In this document: positions 27,222-36,432 of the stretch, one piece after another
How positions within the stretch are numbered: position 1 is the stretch's first letter
Layout: each line of letters starts with the position of its first letter
Source: Alteromonas sp. V450
GTDB lineage: Bacteria; Pseudomonadota; Gammaproteobacteria; Enterobacterales; Alteromonadaceae
Assembly (NCBI RefSeq): GCF_001885075.1
Contig: NZ_MODU01000004.1
Location: forward strand, 2,418,001 to 2,482,000
Length of the DNA: 64,000 nucleotides
Direction of reading: 5' to 3'
The notes under the pieces: model-generated
What the model was told of the DNA's origin: nothing
Databases searched by the model: none
What the model saw: the letters and a program-made list of their open reading frames with translations, nothing else
Made by a program: the position numbers and the translations under genes

Positions 27222-28631
27222 ATGTCAGTAGAAAAGGCATTAGAGCTGATTAAAGAAAGTGAAGCGAAGTTTGTAGATTTACGTTTTACCGATACAAAAG
27301 GTAAGGAACAACACGTATCTATTCCTGCGAGCGTTGTTGATGAAGAGTTTTTCGAAGAAGGTAAAATGTTCGATGGTTCTTCAATCGCTGGCTGGAAAGG
27401 CATCAACGAATCAGACATGGTGCTTCTTCCAGACGCAACAAGCTGTGTTGTAGACCCTTTCGCTGAAGAAACACAAGTAAATATTCGTTGTGACATCGTT
27501 GAACCTTCTACAATGGAAGGTTACGAGCGTGACCCGCGCTCAGTTGCTCGCCGCGCAGAAGAATACTTAAAATCAACTGGCATCGGTGACACATGTTTCT
27601 TTGGCCCAGAGCCAGAGTTTTTCCTATTCGACGACGTACGCTTCCACACTGACATGGCGGGTTCTTTCTACAAGATCGATTCTTCTGAAGCAAAGTGGAA
27701 CTCTGGCGAAGAGTTCGAAGGCGGCAACATGGCACACCGCCCTGGCGTTAAAGGCGGTTACTTCCCAGTACCACCAGTGGACTCTGCTCACGATATCCGT
27801 GCTGCAATGTGCCTGGTTATGGAAGAGATGGGCCTTGTTATCGAAGCGCACCACCACGAAGTAGCAACGGCTGGCCAAAACGAAATTGCTTGCCAATTCA
27901 ACACGCTAGTTAAGAAAGCGGACGAAATCCAAGTTTACAAGTATGTTGTTCACAACGTTGCACACGCATACGGCCAAACGGCTACCTTTATGCCTAAGCC
28001 TCTTGTTGGCGATAACGGTTCTGGTATGCACTGCCACCAGTCTATCTCTAAAGATGGCGTGAACATTTTCGCGGGTGACAAGTACGCAGGCCTTTCTGAA
28101 GAAGCACTTTACTACATTGGTGGTATCATCAAACACGCGCGTGCAATCAACGCGTTTGCTAACGCTTCAACTAACTCATACAAGCGTCTGGTTCCTGGAT
28201 TCGAAGCACCGGTAATGCTTGCATACTCTGCACGTAACCGTTCTGCGTCTATTCGTATTCCTCACGTAACTAGCGATAAAGCGCGTCGTATCGAAGTACG
28301 CTTCCCTGACCCAACAGCTAACCCATACCTAGCATTCACTGCTATGCTTATGGCGGGTATTGACGGTATTAAGAACAAGATCCACCCTGGCGATGCGATG
28401 GATAAGGACTTGTATGACCTACCAGCAGAAGAAGCAGCAGAAATCCCAACTGTTGCAAGCTCGCTAGAAATGGCGCTTGAAGCCCTTGATAATGACCGTG
28501 ACTTCCTTAAAGCAGGTGGCGTTATGACTGACGACATGATTGATGCATACATCGACCTTAAGTCTGAAGAAGTTACTAAACTTAACATGACAACTCACCC
28601 GGTTGAGTTCGACATGTACTACAGCGTATAG
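27222..28631 (+). CDS. glnA: Type I glutamine synthetase
   Basis: The 469-residue enzyme condenses ammonia with glutamate using ATP and is the entry point of nitrogen assimilation. Visible motifs: [13 protein letters not shown] (the latch and active-site loop), [20 protein letters not shown], the NRSASIRIP region, and the adenylylation tyrosine in KDLYDLP (Tyr398), so GlnE regulation is expected. GGAGG precedes the start. Upstream lie two NtrC sites and a sigma-54 promoter, and ntrB/ntrC follow after one gene. Confidence 0.98.
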   Translation: MSVEKALELIKESEAKFVDLRFTDTKGKEQHVSIPASVVDEEFFEEGKMFDGSSIAGWKGINESDMVLLPDATSCVVDPFAEETQVNIRCDIVEPSTMEGYERDPRSVARRAEEYLKSTGIGDTCFFGPEPEFFLFDDVRFHTDMAGSFYKIDSSEAKWNSGEEFEGGNMAHRPGVKGGYFPVPPVDSAHDIRAAMCLVMEEMGLVIEAHHHEVATAGQNEIACQFNTLVKKADEIQVYKYVVHNVAHAYGQTATFMPKPLVGDNGSGMHCHQSISKDGVNIFAGDKYAGLSEEALYYIGGIIKHARAINAFANASTNSYKRLVPGFEAPVMLAYSARNRSASIRIPHVTSDKARRIEVRFPDPTANPYLAFTAMLMAGIDGIKNKIHPGDAMDKDLYDLPAEEAAEIPTVASSLEMALEALDNDRDFLKAGGVMTDDMIDAYIDLKSEEVTKLNMTTHPVEFDMYYSV

Positions 28632-28651
28632 CAAAGATTAGAACAATTAAT

Positions 28652-28679
28652 AAAAAAGCTCGCTTTGCGGGCTTTTTTT
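28652..28679 (+). terminator. Terminator of glnA
   Basis: AAAAAAGCTCGC pairs with GCGGGCTTTTTTT around a TTT loop, 20 bases after the stop codon. Confidence 0.85.
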
Positions 28680-28731
28680 ATAGGTTCTATTTATCTACTA
28701 TGAACACATATTAAACAAAGGAAGTTCGATT

Positions 28732-29367
28732 GTGTTCAGAAAGTTAATTAGTTTTGCCGCCGCCACTGTAGTCTTAAGCCATTTCACAATTCACTCATCT
28801 GCACAGGAGTTACAAGAGCAAACGGACATTCGCTCAAACCAAACCACTAGTAAAAACCTTAGCACCACCGATGCCGAGACAGAAAGCAACAACAGCGCAA
28901 GTAGCCAACAAATATATAAGGTGGTGGATAATGAAGGAAATATTACTTTCACCGACAAGCCTTCAGCTAAAGCTAAGCCCGTTGAATTAAAAGGCAGAAC
29001 CCAAAACGTTGCTTCGGGCTCGAAGCCAACATTCGTTCCTTCCTCATCTAAAGTGAACAAAAGAAATAAGAATGACTTTAAGGTTGCCATTCAAGCCCCT
29101 GAACCAGAGGCGACAATAAGAAACAACGCGGGAGACTTTACAATAACGGCAGTTCAACAGGGAAAATCTACTGCATCAACTTATCGCCTTATATTCGATG
29201 GCGCTGCATTTGCGAGCAATAATTCGGGGGTATTTAAGTTACAAGGGATCGATCGTGGCGCACATACCTATAAAGTTGAATTAACAGATAATAGAGGCAA
29301 GACTCTTGCATCTTCTCCTCAACAAACCCTTTACCTTCACAAGGCATCGGTTTTGATTGGAAACTAA
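28732..29367 (+). CDS. Secreted DUF4124-domain protein
   Basis: The 211-residue product starts at GTG 28732 with AAAGGAAG upstream. A signal peptide ends near SSAQE (about 25). Residues about 60-85 hold the DUF4124 motif IYKVVDNEGNITFTDKPS, a short beta unit common in proteobacterial periplasmic proteins. The C-terminal 100 residues form a beta-sandwich-like segment (FTITAVQQGKSTASTYRL). DUF4124 proteins often lie between glnA and ntrB in this order of bacteria, without a known role. glnA has its own terminator, so this gene has a separate promoter. Confidence 0.75.
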   Translation: MFRKLISFAAATVVLSHFTIHSSAQELQEQTDIRSNQTTSKNLSTTDAETESNNSASSQQIYKVVDNEGNITFTDKPSAKAKPVELKGRTQNVASGSKPTFVPSSSKVNKRNKNDFKVAIQAPEPEATIRNNAGDFTITAVQQGKSTASTYRLIFDGAAFASNNSGVFKLQGIDRGAHTYKVELTDNRGKTLASSPQQTLYLHKASVLIGN

Positions 29368-29465
29368 CGGCCCGTAATACCAACGAAAACAGCGCACCAT
29401 CAAGGTTCAGTCATGTAGAAGGTGGTGCTTAAAAATCTCGCGAATTCGGGCACTGCAAGCTACAA

Positions 29466-29482
29466 TGCACTATAATAGTGCA
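29466..29482. promoter_or_regulatory. NtrC operator in front of ntrB
   Basis: TGCACTATAATAGTGCA is a 17-bp dyad of the NtrC type that ends 16 bases before the ntrB ATG and contains a TATAAT. A site here would let NtrC repress its own operon, as at the enteric glnL promoter. Confidence 0.7.
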
Positions 29483-29498
29483 AAGGAGAAGCGCTCGG

Positions 29499-30584
29499 AT
29501 GCATTCCACCGAGTTAGAAACACAACAGCTTATAAATAGCCTGAATACCGCTTTGGTAATGGTCGATAACAAACTAACAATTGTTTACGCCAACCATGCC
29601 GGGGAGGCCCTATTTGAGACGGGATTGAAACAGCTCATTGGGCATCCGCTTCAAGATTTTTTCCTACCAGGGACAATCGAAACCACTCGATTAAAAGCCG
29701 CTATTAGAAAAGGGGAAGACTTCACTGAGAATGAAATAAAACTGGCTTTTAGAGACAACCGCTATGTGTCCGCTGACCTAACCGTCACAAATTTATACTT
29801 CGAAGACGGCCCGAAATTACTCTTTGAAGTAAAAAAGATTGACCAGCAAAAGCGAATTTCTCGTGAAAACTTACAAAATGCACAGCATTACGCTGCGCGT
29901 GAACTCGTTCGCGGTCTTGCACATGAGATAAAAAACCCACTTGGCGGTATTCGCGGCGCAGCCCAACTGTTAGAGAAAGAGCTTTCAGAAGAACATAAAG
30001 AGTTTACGCGTATGATCATAGAGCAATCAGATCGTTTGCGAAACTTGGTTGACCGCTTGTTAGGGCCTAACTCGTTACCTCGATTTGTGCAAAGCAACGT
30101 TCATCAAGCGCTTGAAAAAATACGCAGTTTAATGCGTTTTGACTCAGATAATCCCATAAGCATTGTGCGTGACTACGACCCTAGTATTCCACCTATTATG
30201 CTAGACCCCGACATGATTCAACAAGCGGTACTCAATATAGTAAGAAATAGCGTTCAGGCATTGACCGAAAGCCAAACACCTCACCCTGAGATTAGGCTAG
30301 TAACGCGAATAGAACGTCAAATGACAATTCAAACTAAACGGCATGCGCTTGTTGCAAAAATAAAAATTATCGATAACGGCCCAGGTATTCCCGCTGAAAT
30401 TAAAGATACACTTTTCTATCCTATGGTCACGAGTAAGCAAAATGGCTCCGGACTGGGGTTGTCTATTTCACAAACCCTCATCAATCACCACGGCGGCAAA
30501 ATAGACGTAGATAGCTACCCTGGTCACACTGAATTCGTAATTTACATACCAATAGATCGTAAGGAGACAGACGATGACGAATGA
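29499..30584 (+). CDS. glnL: Nitrogen regulation sensor kinase/phosphatase NtrB
   Basis: The 361-residue cytosolic kinase has an N-terminal PAS domain (about 10-110), H-box GLAHEIKNPLGGIRGAA (His142), N-box IVRNSVQAL and G-boxes IDNGPGIP and GSGLGLSISQ. It phosphorylates NtrC under nitrogen limitation, with PII (GlnB) switching it to phosphatase. ATG 29499 is preferred over GTG 29478 because AGGAG lies 10 bases upstream and because the GTG falls inside the NtrC operator. The end overlaps ntrC by 11 bases. Confidence 0.95.
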   Translation: MHSTELETQQLINSLNTALVMVDNKLTIVYANHAGEALFETGLKQLIGHPLQDFFLPGTIETTRLKAAIRKGEDFTENEIKLAFRDNRYVSADLTVTNLYFEDGPKLLFEVKKIDQQKRISRENLQNAQHYAARELVRGLAHEIKNPLGGIRGAAQLLEKELSEEHKEFTRMIIEQSDRLRNLVDRLLGPNSLPRFVQSNVHQALEKIRSLMRFDSDNPISIVRDYDPSIPPIMLDPDMIQQAVLNIVRNSVQALTESQTPHPEIRLVTRIERQMTIQTKRHALVAKIKIIDNGPGIPAEIKDTLFYPMVTSKQNGSGLGLSISQTLINHHGGKIDVDSYPGHTEFVIYIPIDRKETDDDE

Positions 30585-31983
30585 GTCTGTGTGGATTGTC
30601 GATGACGACAGTTCTATTCGTTGGGTGCTGCAAAAGGCTTTGCAAGCAGCCGACATCAGTTGCTTGAGTTTTGAAAACCCTGAAGATTTATTGCTTCAAC
30701 TTCAAAGTGGTCAAGCCCCGGAAGTCATCATTTCAGATATAAGAATGCCACAGATGGACGGCATGACACTTTTGAACGAGGTGCACATATCGCACCCCAT
30801 GCTTCCCGTTATTATTATGACGGCGCATTCTGATTTAGACAGCGCGGTTAATGCATATCAAAAAGGCGCGTTTGAATACCTTCCAAAGCCATTTGACATA
30901 GACGAAGCGGTAACGTTAACCCAGCGAGCGCTTGCTCACGCAAGAGAACAGTCGACCGCTTCTAAAGCACATGTCGAAGACGTGGTAACGGAGATTATTG
31001 GCGAAGCACCTGCAATGCAGGAAGTTTTTCGTGCAATAGGCCGTCTCTCTCGTTCATCAATCAGCGTACTTATCAACGGTCAATCAGGCACAGGTAAAGA
31101 GCTTGTCGCCCAAGCACTTCACAGACACAGCCCGCGGGCAAGTAAACCCTTTATTGCGCTTAACATGGCAGCAATACCTGCCGATCTGGTTGAGTCAGAG
31201 CTATTTGGCCATGAAAAGGGAGCATTTACTGGGGCACAGGCGGCGCGTCAGGGGCGCTTCGAGCAAGCTGACGGCGGTACGTTATTCTTAGATGAAATAG
31301 GCGATATGCCGTTAGATGTGCAAACTCGTCTTTTACGCGTGCTTGCAGACGGCCAGTTTTATCGTGTCGGTGGCCATCAATCAGTGAGTGTAGACGTTCG
31401 CATTATTGCCGCTACTCACCAAAATTTGGAACAGCGTGTCGCCGAAGGTAAATTTAGAGAAGATTTATTTCACCGTTTAAACGTTATTCGCGTTCACCTT
31501 CCCTCGCTTAATGAACGCCGTGAAGATATTCCACTTCTAACGCGCCACTTTCTGCGCCGCGCAGCCAAAGAGCTTGATGTTGAAGCGAAAAGCATTTCAA
31601 AAGATGCAGAACGCGTTATGTCTCAGCTTCCTTGGCCTGGAAACGTACGACAATTGGAAAACGTGTGCCGTTGGCTGACAGTAATGGCCAGTGGTCAAGA
31701 GGTGTTGCCTAGCGATTTACCGCCAGAGATCCACAGTGATAGTAGTATGGAAAAACCGACGCCAGAATCAGGCGATTGGCCAGACTTACTCGCAAGCTGG
31801 ACCGACAAACAACTCCGAGATGGCCATCATAATATACTCAACGATGCTATGCTAACCTTCGAGCGCGTTATGCTTGAGCGCGCACTTCAGCACACACACG
31901 GCCACAAGCAAGATGCCGCGAAGCGCTTAGGTTGGGGAAGAAACACCCTTACCCGCAAGCTTAAAGAACTTGGTGTTAATTAA
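30574..31983 (+). CDS. glnG: Nitrogen regulation response regulator NtrC
   Basis: The 469-residue sigma-54 enhancer-binding protein has a receiver domain with phospho-acceptor Asp55 in [10 protein letters not shown], an AAA+ domain with Walker A GQSGTGKE, the sigma-54 contact loop GAFTGA and Walker [12 protein letters not shown], and a C-terminal Fis-type helix-turn-helix ([19 protein letters not shown]). Phosphorylated oligomers activate glnA and other nitrogen genes. Translation is coupled to ntrB by overlap. Candidate target sites lie before both glnA and ntrB in this window. Confidence 0.97.
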   Translation: MTNESVWIVDDDSSIRWVLQKALQAADISCLSFENPEDLLLQLQSGQAPEVIISDIRMPQMDGMTLLNEVHISHPMLPVIIMTAHSDLDSAVNAYQKGAFEYLPKPFDIDEAVTLTQRALAHAREQSTASKAHVEDVVTEIIGEAPAMQEVFRAIGRLSRSSISVLINGQSGTGKELVAQALHRHSPRASKPFIALNMAAIPADLVESELFGHEKGAFTGAQAARQGRFEQADGGTLFLDEIGDMPLDVQTRLLRVLADGQFYRVGGHQSVSVDVRIIAATHQNLEQRVAEGKFREDLFHRLNVIRVHLPSLNERREDIPLLTRHFLRRAAKELDVEAKSISKDAERVMSQLPWPGNVRQLENVCRWLTVMASGQEVLPSDLPPEIHSDSSMEKPTPESGDWPDLLASWTDKQLRDGHHNILNDAMLTFERVMLERALQHTHGHKQDAAKRLGWGRNTLTRKLKELGVN

Positions 31984-31996
31984 GGCATAAACAACA

Positions 31997-32023
31997 AAAA
32001 GGGCATTGTCGAAATGCCCTTTT
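31997..32023. terminator. Bidirectional terminator between ntrC and the XRE gene
   Basis: AAAAGGGCAT pairs with ATGCCCTTTT (31997-32006, 32014-32023); it serves convergent genes that end at 31983 and 32033. Confidence 0.8.
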
Positions 32024-32032
32024 CAATTTCTT

Positions 32033-32239
32033 TTACTCATCTTCATATACCAATATATCACCTGGTTGGCACTGTAAATGGTGACAAATAGCTTCTAAGG
32101 TTGTGAATCGAACGCCCTTAACTTTACCGCTTTTCAAAAGCGACAAATTCGCCTCAGTTATTCCAATTTTTTGTGCCAGATCTTTAGAGCGAATTTTGCG
32201 CTTCGCCATCATAACGTCAAGGTTAACAAGAACAGGCAT
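32033..32239 (-). CDS. Small XRE-family transcriptional regulator
   Basis: The product is 68 residues from ATG 32239, consisting of one Cro/CI-type helix-turn-helix (SKDLAQKIGITEANLSLLKSGKVKGVRFTTLEAICHHL split over helices 2-4) and the short tail CQPGDILVYEDE typical of YozG-like regulators. The ATG overlaps the stop of the upstream membrane gene (TGATG), showing translational coupling; a GTG 3 bases earlier is also possible. It likely autoregulates the pair. Confidence 0.88.
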   Translation of the reverse strand: MPVLVNLDVMMAKRKIRSKDLAQKIGITEANLSLLKSGKVKGVRFTTLEAICHHLQCQPGDILVYEDE

Positions 32240-32745
32240 CACACAATCTCTTTGCTTTCTTTATCTAACTCGGCAGCAGCGCTAAATAAGTGAACTAGCA
32301 CAGGTAAGCACAACACTATAATTAACGTCATGGGATTAAGACTTATATCAATTGAACTATTGGGAATCACTAAGTAAGTGGCCAAAGGTGTCATTGCCAT
32401 ACTATAACAGACATAAAAAACCGTAATCCAAGATACGTATTTCAAGTAACGTAACGTGGCTTTTGCATAAAAAAGCCCACTGCTTAGTGCAAGTAAAAGG
32501 CGCTGAAGAAAATAGAATCCAAGCAACCAGCAACCCATCAATGGAGAGAAAACTGCTGCTAATAAGAAATGTGATTCTTTGTACTGAAGCCACAAAGCGT
32601 CAAACGTATTGTCTCCAAAGGTCACCCACCACTGCCCTTGTGATACGAAGCCGTAAATGGCAATAGTTAAAAAAATGCCTACAACAACAAACAGCATCAT
32701 TCGAGTAAAGTGACTAACCCGTTTTAGATTTTCTATAGATTGCAT
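32239..32745 (-). CDS. DUF2975 family membrane protein
   Basis: The product is 168 residues from ATG 32745 (the open frame extends 39 codons upstream through AT-rich leader). It has four membrane helices (about 15-38, 55-82, 95-120 and 128-150). DUF2975 proteins are recurrently paired with YozG-like XRE regulators, as here; their function is unknown. The pair may be a membrane-signal-to-regulator unit. The shared promoter region to the right carries a direct-repeat operator candidate. Confidence 0.8.
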   Translation of the reverse strand: MQSIENLKRVSHFTRMMLFVVVGIFLTIAIYGFVSQGQWWVTFGDNTFDALWLQYKESHFLLAAVFSPLMGCWLLGFYFLQRLLLALSSGLFYAKATLRYLKYVSWITVFYVCYSMAMTPLATYLVIPNSSIDISLNPMTLIIVLCLPVLVHLFSAAAELDKESKEIV

Positions 32746-32827
32746 AGCGCGCTCTTCTTGTCCTTTTTCGCTCAGTGTACGCCACAGCAACCCACAACAC
32801 AAAACAACCTCGTAACACAGAAATATT

Positions 32828-32861
32828 TTATTACAAAACACATAATAATTATTGCAAAACA
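32828..32861. repeat. Tandem operator candidate TTATTRCAAAACA
   Basis: TTATTACAAAACA (32828-32840) and TTATTGCAAAACA (32849-32861) are spaced 21 bp start to start. The second copy is the left part of a perfect palindrome AATTATTG-caaaa-CAATAATT (32847-32867). It lies between the divergent DUF2975/XRE unit and the aspartyl protease gene. Confidence 0.55.
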
Positions 32862-32907
32862 ATAATTAATTTCTTTTACACTTAATAAAAACGACGAGGC
32901 AATTATT

Positions 32908-34227
32908 ATGATAAATCACACTAATGAAGCTACACATTCTTGCTGTAAATGCAGTTGTCTGCGTTGGATACTGATGACGACTATGCTTATTGGTCTGTCA
33001 GGATGTCGCATTTGGGACATGGCCGCTTTTCAGTGGAAAAATGAGAACGCGAAAATCGCTTGGCAAAGCGAAGGCGAAAACGCTGACAAAGAATTCGCAG
33101 ATGAAGCCATTACTCGGACCGTGGTGCCTTTCACTATGCTCAATGACCACATTTTGGTGAATGTGACTGTTAACAAAACCACGCCCCTGACTTTTGTACT
33201 AGATTCGGGCGCTGCAGCCACAGTTATTACCGAAACTAATAAAACCAACGCACTTAAGTTACCTACGAACAAGCCAATTACGATAGGGGGTGCTGGAAGC
33301 GGAAAGGCGCCAACCGCTTACATCGTGCATGACGCCCATATTCAATTAGGTGGATTTTCTATCTCAGCTTTATCGATAATTTACGCACCAACATCTGCGA
33401 TGCCGTTTCGCAGTGTAGATGAAACGTATTTCGACGGTGTACTTGGCGCTGATTTTTTTAATTGTTGTCTTGTAGAGATAAACCACGACGCTAAGACATT
33501 AGTAATTACCAAACCAGATGATAACAGCAGAGCGCATTATCGCACTGAGCAGTGGCAGGAAGTCGCAATGCCTGTAGAGAGCAATACGCCCTACTTCACC
33601 ACAACACTTCACGACGAAAAGAGCCAGACAACGGTAAAGCTCATGCTGGATACTGGCTCGACAGGTACATTAACCTTATTTGCAGAAAATGACCGCTTTG
33701 CGTTGCCAGATGAAACCTTTGCAACAACCAGCACCGGAATTCAAGGAGATTCAGCCAACCTTGTGGGGTTACTGTCTCACTTCTCTTTTGGCGACACCAC
33801 ATTTGAGCACCTGCCAACATACTTTAGATTTGAAGGGAGTAATTCGCAGGACGGAAGCGACGGGGTATTGGGTAATCAAGTTTTAAAACAATTTAACACT
33901 GTGTTTGATTTTTCTACAGAACGTATGTGGTACCAACCCAGCAAGCAATTTACTTCCTCTGTAAGCACAGATCGTTCTGGCCTTCGTTTACTACCGCATT
34001 CCCAAGGTGCCATTGTATTAGACGTTGCTGAAGATACTGGAGCGCATGCTGCCAAGGTTCCAGTTAATAGTATCATTACTGAATTTGAGGAAGCACCGGT
34101 TACCTATGCAAACTTCGATAAACTGCAAATGGCATTGAGGCATCCCGAGCGAGAACAAGTATCACTTTGTTGGGAATTCAAAAACCAAAAAACATGTAGC
34201 GTATTGCAACTTGATTCGAGAATTTGA
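32908..34227 (+). CDS. Two-lobed aspartyl protease lipoprotein with PDZ-like domain
   Basis: The 439-residue product has an N-terminal hydrophobic segment and a lipobox LIGLSGC near residue 33, implying acylation and periplasmic location. Two retropepsin-like lobes follow: the first with FVLDSGAAAT (Asp99) and the second with MLDTGSTGT (Asp248), each ending in a VLG-turn (GVLGADFF, GVLGNQVL). The last 100 residues look like a PDZ domain (GAIVLDVAEDTGAHAAKV). A pepsin-like enzyme could form from the two lobes within one chain. The first motif is DSG, seen in some active enzymes. Substrate is unknown. GAGG precedes the ATG. Confidence 0.8.
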   Translation: MINHTNEATHSCCKCSCLRWILMTTMLIGLSGCRIWDMAAFQWKNENAKIAWQSEGENADKEFADEAITRTVVPFTMLNDHILVNVTVNKTTPLTFVLDSGAAATVITETNKTNALKLPTNKPITIGGAGSGKAPTAYIVHDAHIQLGGFSISALSIIYAPTSAMPFRSVDETYFDGVLGADFFNCCLVEINHDAKTLVITKPDDNSRAHYRTEQWQEVAMPVESNTPYFTTTLHDEKSQTTVKLMLDTGSTGTLTLFAENDRFALPDETFATTSTGIQGDSANLVGLLSHFSFGDTTFEHLPTYFRFEGSNSQDGSDGVLGNQVLKQFNTVFDFSTERMWYQPSKQFTSSVSTDRSGLRLLPHSQGAIVLDVAEDTGAHAAKVPVNSIITEFEEAPVTYANFDKLQMALRHPEREQVSLCWEFKNQKTCSVLQLDSRI

Positions 34228-34270
34228 TTGAGCAACAACTAAAAACAATTAACAATTCCCATAAAAAGAA

Positions 34271-34293
34271 AAAGGCAGTATTTACTGCCCTTT
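34271..34293 (-). terminator. Terminator of the HPt-HD-GYP gene
   Basis: GGGCAGTA pairs with TACTGCC on the minus strand, followed by TTTTTC. The stop codon lies inside the stem. Confidence 0.75.
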
Positions 34294-35421
34294 AGTTAAA
34301 AGTGCCGTCATTCCTTGATTAAAATGCCTTACCCACTTCATACTAAACTGCCCTTTGGCACTGCGGTTAATTTCGATAACGGCATCTTTCTTCGACAAAA
34401 CGTTATCCGCATTATGTGCTCTAGGGTGCGTCATCGCATCATAGGTATCAACAATGGCAAGCAATTTAGCGCCTTCACATATATCGTCCTCTTTGAGCCC
34501 TAATGGGTAACCAGTACCATCAGTACGCTCGTGATGCTGCATGACAATTTTGCGCGCCATATCCCATTGGTCTAAATGCTCAAGTAACCTCGCACTTTTG
34601 TAAACGTGAGAGCGCATGAGATTAAACTCAATTTCGCTTAGCGCATCGCCTTTATGAAGCAACTTTAAAGGCATAAACGCCATGCCAAAGTCGTGTACAT
34701 AACTGGCTACGGCAAGCTGCTCTTCATCAATTGGGTTTTCAGCAACGTCGTTGATGTACATGGCAAGTTTTGCAATTCTATCGCCTCTGCCAGACCAAAA
34801 GTCAGAACGGCGTTCGATAGTCTGCATCAAATCACGAAAAAACAATATATCTTGCTTCTTTTCTGAGCTTATATCTTTTGGGATACCGGTTGCCGCAAGT
34901 GTTGGTTGTTTAATTTGAAGCGTATCGGGGTTATCGTCGTCCGATACAACATCCAAATCGGGATTCAGCAGTAATACCGCTTCAGTTAACCGCTTCTCGT
35001 GTTCATCACTGTTTTCAGGCGTTACTCGGCTAATTGCCAGAACAAGTTGGCTGTGCAAGGTATCGTCATAATCGGCTTTACCATTCGCCATCACGGTCTC
35101 GACGAACGCTTTGACCCTGTCCATGGTAAGAAGTACAAGATCACTCATCGTACTGGTGTAAGCTACCTGCCCCTTGCGTAGATAGTCGAGGAGATCTTCA
35201 ACATGCTGCAATAGCGGTATCATTGGTGAAAAATTAACTAACCCCAAGTCACCTTTTATCGTATGAATAGATCGAAAAAGCGCACGCTGAAGTTCGTTGT
35301 CCTCTGGACGTAACTCTAACTCAATAAGTGTTTGCTCGCTCGATTCATAGAGTTCATTTATTTCCTCCATCAAGTCAGCAAGAATATCTTCTTCTAATTC
35401 GTCTGGAGTAAATGTCTGCAT
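34282..35421 (-). CDS. HPt domain fused to HD-GYP-type phosphodiesterase domain
   Basis: In this 379-residue protein, residues 1-120 form an HPt four-helix bundle with the phospho-acceptor His53 in SIHTIKGDLG. A variable linker follows, then an HD-GYP domain (about 195-375) with HD at 243-244 and HHERTDGTGYP at 296-306. HD-GYP proteins hydrolyse c-di-GMP, and phosphotransfer to the HPt could gate activity. There is no receiver domain, unlike most HD-GYP response regulators. It is cytosolic (no membrane segments). The catalytic motifs look intact, but activity is inferred. Confidence 0.88.
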   Translation of the reverse strand: MQTFTPDELEEDILADLMEEINELYESSEQTLIELELRPEDNELQRALFRSIHTIKGDLGLVNFSPMIPLLQHVEDLLDYLRKGQVAYTSTMSDLVLLTMDRVKAFVETVMANGKADYDDTLHSQLVLAISRVTPENSDEHEKRLTEAVLLLNPDLDVVSDDDNPDTLQIKQPTLAATGIPKDISSEKKQDILFFRDLMQTIERRSDFWSGRGDRIAKLAMYINDVAENPIDEEQLAVASYVHDFGMAFMPLKLLHKGDALSEIEFNLMRSHVYKSARLLEHLDQWDMARKIVMQHHERTDGTGYPLGLKEDDICEGAKLLAIVDTYDAMTHPRAHNADNVLSKKDAVIEINRSAKGQFSMKWVRHFNQGMTALLTKGQ

Positions 35422-35662
35422 AAAAATTCCGAATAAAGTGAATGTTTGCCTATTGTTAGTCTAATTCGCAATTACAAAAATTTCCTCATACTAAAGGTGG
35501 TAAAGATAAATTAAGCACCAAAAATAGATGAAAATTAGCGCGTACATGAGAGCAACGGATGATAATTTGCTCACATGCACGGTAAAACTCAAACTTAACT
35601 ATTAAAACTCATCGGACAAGTGTACGCTGAAACTTCTACTATACTGCGCGCGTCAATTGTAT

Positions 35663-36400
35663 ATGGGAGTTGTTTTGATAGCTTTATTCCGCGTTCCAGC
35701 GCTCTTCTTCGCCTTTCTTTTTATCAACCTTGCTTTGCTCATTGTGTGTCTGGCGCGTCCTTTTCACAAAGATAACGTACACGTTGCGGGCAGACTTTAT
35801 TCAATGATGGCTAAAATCGTTGGACTCAAGATAGTGATAAAACGAGATCCAGAGGTGAAATTGAATCACCCCTATGTCTTTATTGCTAATCATCAAAATA
35901 GCTTTGACGTCATTACAATCTGTCGCGCAGCCTTACCTGGTGTCGTTACTATCGGCAAAAAAAGTTTAAAGTGGATCCCCATCTTTGGCCAAATCTATTG
36001 GCTATCGGGCAACATTATGATCGACAGGAAAAACTCTGGAAAAGCGAGAAATACACTTGATATTGCTGCAAGTAAAATTGCAAATCGAAAAACATCAGTG
36101 TGGTTATTTCCTGAAGGTACACGAAGCTACGGCCGCGGTATTCTGCCTTTCAAGCAAGGGGCTTTTCGTTTGGCTAAAACCACTAATGAACCTATCGTTA
36201 TGGTAACGGCTTCTAATTTACACAACAAAGTAAAATGGAACCGTTGGGATAACGGTATTGTGTTAATCGATATTTCTGCACCTGTACCGTTAACAGAAGA
36301 ATATTCGATAAAAGAATGGATGCACTATTTCAACAACCAAATGAAGCAAAAGTTTGATGACGTTAATACACAGGTCGATGAACTGGAAAAAAGCAGGTAA
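35663..36400 (+). CDS. plsC: 1-acyl-sn-glycerol-3-phosphate acyltransferase
   Basis: The 245-residue membrane-associated acyltransferase makes phosphatidic acid from lysophosphatidic acid in phospholipid synthesis. An N-terminal hydrophobic helix is followed by the catalytic NHQNSFD (HX4D), a GNIMIDR block, the phosphate-binding FPEGTRS and a fourth block near EPIVMV. ATG 35663 is chosen; TTG 35678, with GGGAG just upstream, is a serious alternative. The following rraB gene begins 32 bases downstream. Confidence 0.92.
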   Translation: MGVVLIALFRVPALFFAFLFINLALLIVCLARPFHKDNVHVAGRLYSMMAKIVGLKIVIKRDPEVKLNHPYVFIANHQNSFDVITICRAALPGVVTIGKKSLKWIPIFGQIYWLSGNIMIDRKNSGKARNTLDIAASKIANRKTSVWLFPEGTRSYGRGILPFKQGAFRLAKTTNEPIVMVTASNLHNKVKWNRWDNGIVLIDISAPVPLTEEYSIKEWMHYFNNQMKQKFDDVNTQVDELEKSR

Positions 36401-36432
36401 ACTTGCGCCTAAATTGCTAACGAGTGTTTATT

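Noticed and set aside
29391..29430. Hairpin GCACCA/TGGTGC before ntrB
   Set aside because: The paired arms are only 6 bp with a long loop and no T-run; half-sites resemble NtrC sites, but spacing is wrong.
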